Below are positions 1-5,017 of a stretch of DNA of 7,147 nucleotides, one piece after another. Position 1 is the first letter of the stretch, and each line of letters opens with the position of its first letter. The stretch spans positions 834 to 7,980 of the forward strand of contig PMCC01000052.1 in the NCBI GenBank assembly GCA_003155275.1, in the 5' to 3' direction. This DNA is from Actinomycetota bacterium (GTDB taxonomy: Bacteria > Actinomycetota > Humimicrobiia > Humimicrobiales > Humimicrobiaceae). A model generated the notes under the pieces. The model saw nothing but the letters and a program-made list of their open reading frames with translations. It did not search any database and had not been told where the DNA came from. The translations under genes were made by a program, and so were the position numbers.

Positions 1-495
1 GGCAAGCAAGATATATAATGGAACTGATATAACCATTATAAGCTTTAAATTCTGCAAAGTGGCCAGAAGTGAATCAAGCGACCTGCCTATCCTTATCCAG
101 CCGATCGTATTTCCGTTAACTAGAAGAGGTTTGTCATAGACTGCCCACCCGTGCTTCTCCTGAAAAATATACCTGGTCTGTTCTTTTTGCAGAGGTATGT
201 TCAATGCCTCAGGCATCCCTTCACTCATTATTCCGGTATTTCCTTGGGCATCAAATACGACAAAATAAGTATTTGTGGCAATTATTTTATAAGGTTCAGC
301 AATTTTAATGGAAGAACCTTCCAATTGTATAATTGATTCGACCTGGCCCTCATCCGCCTTGATAAGGTCTTCCGCATTCTTATAAAGAAGCCTGGAAATC
401 GTAAAGTACAGGAAAAAATTAAAAACAACCAAAAGCAGCAGTAAAAATGCTGCATACCATAGCGTGATTCTTATTTTGATTGTCAGCCTTCTCAT
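1..495 (-). CDS. Sensor histidine kinase, N-terminal part (cut by left edge)
   Basis: Only the first 165 codons from the ATG at 495 are in the window. The protein begins MRRLTIKIRITLWYAAF and has a first membrane helix at about residues 12-32, then an extracytoplasmic domain of about 115 residues, then the start of a second helix at about 152-165. The pattern FVVFDAQG in the middle and GWIRIGRSLDSLLATLQNL before helix 2 is typical of the periplasmic or extracellular sensor of two-component kinases. HAMP, the phosphoacceptor histidine and the ATPase domain would lie beyond the window. It follows the response regulator in the same direction, the usual order for an operon. The start is uncertain. 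The frame stays open upstream through a 24-bp tandem repeat to a TAA at 640-642, a GTG at 526-528 is an alternative, and only a poor AGG-type ribosome site precedes the ATG. The signal sensed cannot be told from this part. Confidence 0.85.
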   Translation of the reverse strand, partial: MRRLTIKIRITLWYAAFLLLLLVVFNFFLYFTISRLLYKNAEDLIKADEGQVESIIQLEGSSIKIAEPYKIIATNTYFVVFDAQGNTGIMSEGMPEALNIPLQKEQTRYIFQEKHGWAVYDKPLLVNGNTIGWIRIGRSLDSLLATLQNLKLIMVISVPLYILLA

Positions 496-639
496 ATAAC
501 CGGCTTGCCTACCTGAATTACTTCTCACCCTTTTACCTGTCTTACTTCCCGCTCTTTTTCCTGTATTGCTTCCAGCTCTTTTGCCGGTCCTACTTCTCGT
601 TCTTTTGCCGGTCCTACTTCTCGCTCTTTTCCCGGTCCT
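496..639 (-). repeat. 24-bp tandem repeat, about six units, at the regulator/kinase junction
   Basis: Read on the minus strand from 639 to 496, six consecutive 24-base units occur: 639-616, 615-592, 591-568, 567-544, 543-520 and a degenerate 519-496. The consensus is AGGACCGGCAAAAGA followed by GCGAGAAGT. Units 1 and 2 differ at only two positions, and later units drift. The length is eight codons, so the kinase frame stays open through all copies and would encode an Arg/Lys/Gly/Ser-rich run of the type RTGKRARS. The stop codon of the response regulator (614-616) is created at the junction of units 1 and 2, and the regulator's last residues DREKSEK are encoded by unit 1. Confidence 0.9.
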
Positions 640-1300
640 TTATGACATAGCCGCCGCCTCTTATAGTATGAATAAGCTTATTTTTAAATTCTTCATCCAT
701 TTTCCTTCGAAGATATCTTACATATACTTCAACAATATTGGAATTATATTCAAAATCATAATTCCACACATGCTCCGCTATCTGCGATTTTGTTAACACC
801 CTATTTTTATTTCTTAAAAAATATTCAAGTATTGAGTATTCTTTTGAGGTAAGTTCAATTACCTTGCCGCCCCTTTGGACCTGGCGGGTAATTGTATCCA
901 TCTCAAGGTCACCAACTGAAAGAACAGTGTTCTTCTTGTCTTTATGGCGCCTTAGCATGGCTCGCACCCTTGCAAGAAGTTCATCAAATGAGAATGGTTT
1001 TACAAGATAATCGTCTGCTCCACTGTCAAGTCCTGTGACCCTGTCGTCAATCGAATCTTTTGCTGTTAAAAGCAGCACCGGCGCTGAAATGTTTTTTGCC
1101 CTTATTTTGCGAAGTAACGTCAGCCCGTCCTGGAACGGTATCATGATGTCAAGGATTATGCAGTCATATTCTGCAGAAGATATGTAGTTTTCGCCTTCCC
1201 TTCCATCCTTAGCAGAATCTACGCCGTAGCCTTCTTCTTTCAACCTTTTTGTTATAATACTTAAGAGGGATGGCTCATCTTCAACTACAAGCAATCTCAA
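614..1300 (-). CDS. OmpR/PhoB-family response regulator
   Basis: This is a DNA-binding response regulator, phosphorylated by its kinase and acting on promoters in the cytoplasm. Numbered from the TTG start, the receiver domain (about 1-115) shows the acidic pair E7-D8 in VVEDE, phosphoacceptor D51 in ILDIMIP, T79 in LLLTA and K101 in LVKPFSF. The C-terminal winged helix (about 126-224) has SKEYSILEYFL, the recognition-helix region VEVYVRYLRRKM and the wing HTIRGGGYVI. At 228 residues it has normal family length. I chose TTG at 1300 because GGAGGTG lies six bases upstream. The in-frame ATG at 1315 is part of that ribosome site and has no Shine-Dalgarno of its own. The kinase gene follows. Direct repeats and a TATAAT about 270-340 bases upstream suggest autoregulation. 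The target genes are unknown. Confidence 0.95.
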   Translation of the reverse strand: MRLLVVEDEPSLLSIITKRLKEEGYGVDSAKDGREGENYISSAEYDCIILDIMIPFQDGLTLLRKIRAKNISAPVLLLTAKDSIDDRVTGLDSGADDYLVKPFSFDELLARVRAMLRRHKDKKNTVLSVGDLEMDTITRQVQRGGKVIELTSKEYSILEYFLRNKNRVLTKSQIAEHVWNYDFEYNSNIVEVYVRYLRRKMDEEFKNKLIHTIRGGGYVIKDREKSEK

Positions 1301-1313
1301 TATATGCACCTCC
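1301..1313 (-). promoter_or_regulatory. Strong ribosome binding site that decides the TTG start
   Basis: On the minus strand GGAGGTG is followed after six bases (CATATA) by TTG at 1300, which begins the conserved LRLLVVEDE. The ATG at 1315 directly abuts this site and so cannot use it. This places translation initiation at TTG. Confidence 0.8.
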
Positions 1314-1333
1314 ATTAAAAAATACTAATATTA

Positions 1334-1513
1334 CTAATTATAAATCTTATTAAAATAAACTCTGCAAACTTTTTTTTGTCTTTTGGACTTTTCTCTGTTG
1401 GCTTTCTTAGTCTTTTGAACTTTTTTTCCGAAGGCTTTCCCCCGTATATTTTCTTCTACAGGGCTTTTACCAGCAGGCTTTTTTCGGCAGGTTTCTTTAT
1501 CCTTTTGGGTTCA
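1334..1513 (-). other. Purine-rich, lysine-coding open stretch in the regulator leader
   Basis: Between the candidate promoter and the response regulator the minus strand is strongly purine-rich, with the near-repeats AAGTTCAAAAGAC and AAGTCCAAAAGAC about 32 bases apart. One frame is open for 58 codons after a TGA at 1511-1513 and would be very rich in lysine. An ATG at 1528 lies in the same frame but is separated from it by that TGA. No start codon or ribosome site opens the stretch itself. The purine bias alone makes stop codons rare, so I do not call a gene. It is most likely untranslated leader, or a decayed low-complexity repeat. Confidence 0.35.
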
Positions 1514-1570
1514 AGACGTTTTATTCATTTCTAAAAAATTTTTAATCCTACGGACATTTATACTAAACAA

Positions 1571-1639
1571 ATTATATGAAATAAAGTTTAAAATAAAATT
1601 AGAAAATTTTAATCTAATTTTAATGATAATTTAATGTAA
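1571..1639 (-). promoter_or_regulatory. Candidate promoter with three 11-bp-spaced activator boxes
   Basis: On the minus strand three ATTAAA boxes occur at 1635-1630, 1624-1619 and 1613-1608, with a period of exactly 11 bp (CATTAAA, CATTAAA, GATTAAA). About 32 bp downstream of the last box is a perfect TATAAT at 1576-1571. The -35 position (about 1599-1594, ATTTTA) is poor. Direct repeats at 11-bp spacing next to a weak -35 are the known pattern for OmpR/PhoB-family activators such as PhoB and PhoP. The next gene downstream is just such a regulator, so autoregulation is a reasonable inference. The leader would be about 260 bases. AT-richness makes chance TATAAT matches common. Confidence 0.4.
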
Positions 1640-1704
1640 ATCTGTGAGAATACTAAATGAGACTATTGCTGTTTTAAGAATTTAAAAAATTTTTTAAGTT
1701 CTGA

Positions 1705-1741
1705 TTAAAATAGCAAGGATTTTTTCATTTCCCCCTCCTTT
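1705..1741 (-). other. Orphan Shine-Dalgarno with seven-codon ORF
   Basis: The minus strand shows AAAGGAGGGGGAA directly before an ATG at 1728, which opens the frame MKKSLLF and stops at TAA (1705-1707). This is the best ribosome site in the window after the one for the response regulator. MKKSLLF resembles the first residues of a secretion signal, so it may be the remains of a truncated exported-protein gene or a leader peptide. No frame downstream continues a signal sequence. Confidence 0.35.
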
Positions 1742-1781
1742 ATAAATCACAGGACTCAAAAGAGTTCTGTGATTTATTTTT
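1742..1781. terminator. Strong 16-bp hairpin with AAAA loop and short T tract
   Basis: ATAAATCACAGGACTC (1742-1757) and GAGTTCTGTGATTTAT (1762-1777) pair over 16 positions with a single G-U, closing an AAAA loop. TTTT follows at 1778-1781, so on the plus strand it reads as an intrinsic terminator, although no plus-strand gene ends just before it in the window. On the minus strand the same hairpin ends one base before the AAAGGAGG ribosome site of the short MKKSLLF frame, where it could be a stabilising or attenuating leader structure. Confidence 0.6.
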
Positions 1782-1848
1782 AAACCCTAAAGTTATCGTT
1801 AAAAAGGTACCAGATGCTGCTTTAGATTTTATACAAGAAAGCAAATAA
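1778..1848 (+). pseudogene. Possible C-terminal gene remnant (plus strand)
   Basis: Right after the hairpin a plus-strand frame reads LNPKVIVKKVPDAALDFIQE, then SK and a TAA at 1846-1848. The alternation of residues is protein-like, but no start codon or ribosome site is found and the frame includes the hairpin if extended upstream. It could be the tail of a decayed gene or chance. The stop lies five bases from the stop of a minus-strand open frame, a convergent arrangement. Confidence 0.2.
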
Positions 1849-1853
1849 ATGGT

Positions 1854-1961
1854 CTAAGGTTTTTTAGGTTTCTTTTTTAAGCCTAATACAATTGTAGTTT
1901 CTGAATAGTCAATACTAAATCCAAACTTTAAGTATTTCGGTAAACAATTTCTATTATCAAT
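1854..1961 (-). pseudogene. Open tail in +1 frame after the Rrf2 gene
   Basis: Past the Rrf2 stop the minus strand stays open in the +1 frame for 35 codons to a TAG at 1854-1856. It includes LPKYLKFGFSIDYSETTIVL and a lysine/proline end, KKKPKKP. The reading is protein-like and has no start codon. The two frames meet at a run of eight A (1961-1968), so losing one A would fuse the tail to the Rrf2 protein. It may be a frameshifted C-terminal extension, a remnant of a following gene, or chance. Confidence 0.3.
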
Positions 1962-2358
1962 TTTTTTTAAGCGATTTCAGGGTTATGGCGCTTATTTTTT
2001 CTAAAACCATTTTTTCAATGGATTCCAGCTCAGTTCTTAAAAGACAATACTGCTGATTCGGACAGGTATCCTTTTTAAATATACACTCTGAGATCTTGAA
2101 CTGTCCCTGGAATATCTTCATAAGATCCAGCAGAAATATTTTATCAGGTTCCCTGGCAAGCATAAATCCGCCATTTTTTCCTTTATATGATTTTAAAATC
2201 CCGTTTATTCCTAAAAGCTGAAGTATTTTTCTTAAAAATGGTTTTGGCGTTTTAAGTTCTCTTACCATTTCCGTAATTGATACTGTCCGTCCTTCATTGC
2301 ACACTATATAGTTGAGCGCTCTTATTGCATAATCGGTATCCCTTGTTATTAACTTCAT
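1957..2358 (-). CDS. Rrf2-family transcriptional regulator, probable Fe-S sensor
   Basis: The protein has 133 residues, usual for Rrf2 regulators (IscR, NsrR and RsrR relatives). The N-terminus MKLITRDTDYAIRALNYI is the family signature. A winged helix-turn-helix covers about residues 26-70, including TPKPFLRKILQLL and the wing GKNGGFMLA. A loop with C92, C99 and C105 (spacing C-x6-C-x5-C) matches the place of the cluster cysteines of IscR and NsrR, so binding of an iron-sulfur cluster is likely. The ATG at 2358 gives the expected family start, and only a weak AAAGAAG precedes it. The promoter about 130 bases upstream contains a palindrome, which suggests self-repression. The divergent neighbour is a small membrane protein that might share control. 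No iron-sulfur assembly or nitric-oxide genes are in the window, so the regulon is unknown. The reading frame ends at an A8 run. Confidence 0.9.
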   Translation of the reverse strand: MKLITRDTDYAIRALNYIVCNEGRTVSITEMVRELKTPKPFLRKILQLLGINGILKSYKGKNGGFMLAREPDKIFLLDLMKIFQGQFKISECIFKKDTCPNQQYCLLRTELESIEKMVLEKISAITLKSLKKN

Positions 2359-2497
2359 GATAATTTACTTCTTTATATAATTACTTTTAAATGATATTTT
2401 TAAATATGTTACTTTTTATATAGAATTATTCAGTATTTTAAATTACCAGAAATGTTGTAAAACCACTTTTAAAAACATACTAATCTACATATTTATA

Positions 2498-2525
2498 ATG
2501 ATACATTAGTTGTGTCATTTGTCAA
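2498..2525 (-). promoter_or_regulatory. Rrf2 gene promoter with overlapping palindromic operator
   Basis: Read on minus, a consensus -35 TTGACA (2525-2520) is followed after 16 bases by TATCAT (2503-2498). The spacer and -10 are covered by the palindrome ATGATACA-TTAGT-TGTGTCAT (2498-2518, plus strand), whose arms match at seven of eight positions. Its position would block RNA polymerase when bound, as in autorepressed Rrf2 genes. The transcript would have a leader of about 130 bases. Confidence 0.55.
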
Positions 2526-2587
2526 ACATTTTGTATCAAACTGTTAAACTGTACCATAAAGTTTTTATAGCAGTCACAAAAAAATAT

Positions 2588-2615
2588 TTCACAATTCTGA
2601 TAATTCTTCTATAAT
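2588..2615 (+). promoter_or_regulatory. Promoter of the small membrane protein gene
   Basis: TTCACA (2588-2593), a 16-base spacer and a perfect TATAAT (2610-2615) precede the ATG at 2646. The transcript would start near 2622, leaving a leader of only about 24 AT-rich bases with no Shine-Dalgarno sequence. Confidence 0.5.
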
Positions 2616-2645
2616 ATAATAAATATTAATAAAAAATTTATTATT

Positions 2646-3107
2646 ATGGAAAACGAATCAGAAATTGCAAAAGCAAAAGCCCATTCACACAAGTTATTTT
2701 TAAATCAGCATGCGCATAAACTCGTCCACGGTCAGGGTCGTGTTGGTCTGTTTAATACCCGCCTTGCGGTAAAAATTACAAAGGGCGTAGGCTCCATGTG
2801 GTGTGCGTATGCGTTTGGAGTAATTGCGCTTGTCTCTCTGCCGGCCGCAATAATGTCCCATAATATGATTATTATTGTTTCCTGGATTGCACAGACATTC
2901 TTCCAGTTGGTATTGCTGCCTGTCATTCTCGTAGGCCAAAATGTCCAAGCAGCAGCAAGCGATGCACAAGCTCAAAATGATCATGAAACGCTTGTAGCCA
3001 TTCACACCCTCTCTTCTGAAATTCACAGTATCAACGAGCAGCAGACCATAATTCTGGAATTACTTAAGGAAAAAGCCAATAATCATAATACCGGCGATAA
3101 TGCATAA
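2646..3107 (+). CDS. Small two-helix membrane protein, DUF1003-like
   Basis: The 153-residue protein has a soluble, histidine-rich N-terminus (AHSHKLFLNQHAHKLVHG). Two membrane helices follow at about residues 51-71 and 75-97, then an amphipathic C-terminal segment (about 99-143) that may form a coiled coil. The pairing of two close helices with a following GQNVQAAASDAQAQND recalls the DUF1003 family, whose second helix is also followed by a QN-containing charged helix. I make this link from memory and the molecular function of that family is not known to me. The gene is monocistronic, divergent from the Rrf2 gene and closed by a terminator. It is visibly more GC-rich than its surroundings, uses CGT and CGC for its arginines where larA uses AGA/AGG, and lacks a Shine-Dalgarno site, so it may have been acquired. 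Confidence 0.8.
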   Translation: MENESEIAKAKAHSHKLFLNQHAHKLVHGQGRVGLFNTRLAVKITKGVGSMWCAYAFGVIALVSLPAAIMSHNMIIIVSWIAQTFFQLVLLPVILVGQNVQAAASDAQAQNDHETLVAIHTLSSEIHSINEQQTIILELLKEKANNHNTGDNA

Positions 3108-3264
3108 TCGAAGATTTAAACTACAAATAATGCAACCCGCATTTGTTATTGCCTCTAATAATTTACCTGTCACAGTTGAAACAGAGCGGACAGCGTTAAT
3201 TTTAAAATAATGACTAAGCTTTAATGTGACGTAACTTTTAAGGACAGCCTGATGGCTTATAAGT

Positions 3265-3299
3265 AAAATGAGACCCTTACTGATGAGGTCTCATTTTTT
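3265..3299. terminator. Bidirectional intrinsic terminator
   Basis: AAAATGAGACC (3265-3275) and GGTCTCATTTT (3287-3297) form a perfect 11-bp stem around an 11-base loop, and the T run continues to 3299. It closes the plus-strand membrane protein gene about 160 bases after its stop. On the minus strand it lies 25 bases after the ATPase remnant and ends in TTTT, so it probably serves both sides. Confidence 0.85.
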
Positions 3300-3324
3300 G
3301 ACCGGATACTTGATATATTGTTTA

Positions 3325-3840
3325 CTATACTATTTTTCGGTAAAAAATATTTTTCGCTATTTCTACAGCAAAAATATAAAAGACAAGTATACCGGTGAGT
3401 ATTGCTATGAATAAGGGTGGCAGCGGCTCAAAACCAAAAATCCTGCCCATAGGAGAGAAAGCAAATAATACTGTTGCTATTACGACAAGAACAGTGGAAA
3501 TCAACAGCCATCTGCCGGGCCTGCTCCTGTAAAATAGTTTTTTTGTCCTTATTACAAGCACAATTATCGCTGCAGATATAACTGATTCCAGGAACCATCC
3601 CGTTCTGAACTGTACCGGTGTTGCATGCATCAACCACAGGAGCACTCCAAACGTTACATAATCAAAGATAGAGCTAACCAAGCCGAATACTATCATAAAA
3701 CTCCTGATAAACCTTATAGTTATCCTTTTTGGGGCCTGCGCCATATCAGCATCCACACTATCTGTAGCTATCGTCATCTCTGTCGTGTCATCATAACCAG
3801 ATGCGGTAACCGTGGTTATGATAATAGTTAGTCGAAACAT
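3325..3840 (-). pseudogene. mgtA: C-terminal remnant of a Mg2+-type P-type ATPase
   Basis: The open frame of 171 codons matches only the end of a magnesium-translocating (type IIIB) P-type ATPase, which is normally near 900 residues. From about residue 19 it reads TTEMTIATDSVD, the end of membrane helix 6, followed by PKRITIRFIRSFMIVFGLVS, then FRTGWFLES, VIRTKKLFYRSRPG, FSPMGRIFGFEPLPP and the final helix with the tail KNIFYRKIV. Four membrane segments lie at about 46-70, 84-98, 111-128 and 142-162. The phosphorylation motif DKTGT, the nucleotide-binding domain and the first six helices are missing. The first 18 residues look unrelated and are encoded largely by an inverted repeat. The ATG at 3840 has no ribosome site. 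The truncated end lies 26 bases from the stop of the upstream nuclease gene, which suggests recombination or insertion there. Transport activity is not possible. Confidence 0.8.
3790..3822. repeat. Perfect inverted repeat at the ATPase truncation point
   Basis: ATCATAACCA (3790-3799) and TGGTTATGAT (3813-3822) are perfect 10-bp arms around a 13-base loop, which itself contains the near-palindrome CGGTAACCG. The element sits exactly between the non-homologous start of the ATPase frame and the point where family similarity begins. It may be a footprint of a past insertion or a recombination site. Confidence 0.6.
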
Positions 3841-3866
3841 AATATAAATTATAAAAAAATAGTCTT

Positions 3867-4745
3867 TCAGCTTGAAAGCAAACTGATCTCGTCAAGTATC
3901 TTTGCGGCATGATCGCCATCCAGCGATAAAAGCTCCATCAAGTCCTCTATCTGAAAGGCAATCAGCTCCTTTATTGTTAAAATATTTTTATCAAAAAGTA
4001 TCCTTTTTTGGTTTTCAGAAAGAGTTGAAAGAATTGTGACCGGGTATAATTTTTTGCTTTCTATATAGAATTGTAAACTCTCATTTTCAGGGTAATTCCA
4101 AGCAGTGATTTTCATACCGGAACAATTTGCATATTTTATTGCATCAAAAGTACATTTGGTGTTGGTAAATAACCACGCCCCTGTCAAATAATATGTTTTA
4201 TCTAATTTATTTTCATTATTATTGCCATCACCTCTATTGTTATTTCTATGATACCACCCTTTTTTCAAATCCAAAAACCTGCTGTTAACATATAGGGCAG
4301 TCTTAATATCAGATTGATTGCCTGGAATATTGTGGTATTTGCACTCAACCATGATATTTTCATCTTTTATCTTTGCAATTATATCGACTTCATGATCCAC
4401 GCAGAAACCACTCAACACCTGCTCTGGCATCTCCGTTTTATAACCATTTTGTTCCAGTATTTTTACAACATATTTTTCAAATACAAAACCATCAGGGCCA
4501 AGGCTCATAATTGCTCTTTTAAGAGTGTATTTTAATGCAGCCATCGGATCATTCTTTCTTATATGGTCAAGCGTGTGGTTATATATATCATCAGTATTCA
4601 TGCAGTTTTTAAATTGCCTGTCAACCTCATTTGCTGCAGAGGCCGAAAGCTCGCCACTGGCTCCGGCTTTCAGCAATGATGCATTTAACTTGTCTTTATT
4701 AAAATCTTCCTCTTTTTCATCTGCTTTTATTACAATCTGCTTCAT
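3867..4745 (-). CDS. ATP-cone / Mrr-like nuclease / HhH fusion protein
   Basis: The predicted protein has 292 residues. Residues 1-90 form an ATP-cone (MKQIVIKADEKEEDFNKDKL, ending near AALKYTLKRAI), the small (d)ATP-binding regulatory domain known from ribonucleotide reductases and NrdR. Residues about 85-200 form a PD-(D/E)XK nuclease of the Mrr type: FEKYVVKILEQNGYKT, then VDHEVDII with D121, then IMVECKYH with the catalytic E134-x-K136. An asparagine-rich insertion lies at 167-183. The C-terminus (about 255-289, LTIKELIAFQIEDLMELLSL) resembles a helix-hairpin-helix DNA-binding unit. I chose ATG 4745 because AGGGGT precedes it by about eight bases and the ATP-cone begins there. A TTG at 4841 would add 32 unrelated residues without a ribosome site. 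The substrate is unknown. It could act in phage defence or DNA repair, gated by nucleotide level, but this is inference. No methylase or helicase partner is in the window. Confidence 0.82.
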   Translation of the reverse strand: MKQIVIKADEKEEDFNKDKLNASLLKAGASGELSASAANEVDRQFKNCMNTDDIYNHTLDHIRKNDPMAALKYTLKRAIMSLGPDGFVFEKYVVKILEQNGYKTEMPEQVLSGFCVDHEVDIIAKIKDENIMVECKYHNIPGNQSDIKTALYVNSRFLDLKKGWYHRNNNRGDGNNNENKLDKTYYLTGAWLFTNTKCTFDAIKYANCSGMKITAWNYPENESLQFYIESKKLYPVTILSTLSENQKRILFDKNILTIKELIAFQIEDLMELLSLDGDHAAKILDEISLLSS

Positions 4746-4830
4746 TTTGTCTACCCCTGTAAATAAATCTTCAGCCAATCCGGCATTGTATATTAAAGTT
4801 TTTAATCCAGTTGCTGTATCAGAATATCTT

Positions 4831-4836
4831 ATTATA
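4831..4836 (-). promoter_or_regulatory. Candidate -10 of the nuclease gene
   Basis: A perfect TATAAT reads on minus at 4836-4831, about 85 bases before the ATG at 4745, without a good -35. It lies inside the longer reading frame that begins at TTG 4841, which argues for the shorter start. In such AT-rich DNA the match may be chance. Confidence 0.3.
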
Positions 4837-5017
4837 ATCAATAAAAATTTGTAATAATTTATTTAAAATAAAAATAGCAAACAAGTTTCAAGAAACAGGG
4901 TATTTTAATAATTTATGCAAAATATTAAAATATTAATAAATTTTAATGTTATTTTATAAATAGTTAACAATATAAGGATACAGCAGAAGAAGTCGTGTTT
5001 ATAAGAAAGAGAAATAA

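Noticed and set aside
566..796. Plus-strand frame rich in leucine, proline and valine (MLPALLPVLLLVLLPVLL)
   Set aside because: It is the reverse complement of the 24-bp repeat and of the response regulator's C-terminal coding region, so the apparent hydrophobic protein is a shadow.
1669..1702. Loop-less AT hairpin (TTTAAAAAATTTTTTAA)
   Set aside because: Runs of A and T in AT-rich DNA form such palindromes by chance, and without GC pairs or a clear upstream gene it is not a credible terminator.
2532..2541. TGTATCAAAC shared with 6621-6630
   Set aside because: A shared 10-mer between two intergenic sites is expected by chance in a window of this length.
2700..3026. Minus-strand frames opposite the small membrane protein
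   Set aside because: They are antisense to a gene with promoter, terminator and protein-like composition, and their translations show no domain-like pattern.
3108..3264. Possible RNA gene between the membrane protein and its terminator
   Set aside because: I found no tRNA-like cloverleaf or known RNA motif. It appears to be an ordinary 3' untranslated region.
4746..4841. N-terminal extension of the nuclease from TTG 4841
   Set aside because: There is no ribosome site before the TTG, a TATAAT lies within the extension, and the ATP-cone begins at the ATG 4745, which has AGGGGT in front.
4525..4854. 109-codon plus-strand frame opposite the nuclease gene
   Set aside because: It is antisense to the conserved ATP-cone coding region and has no supporting start signal.
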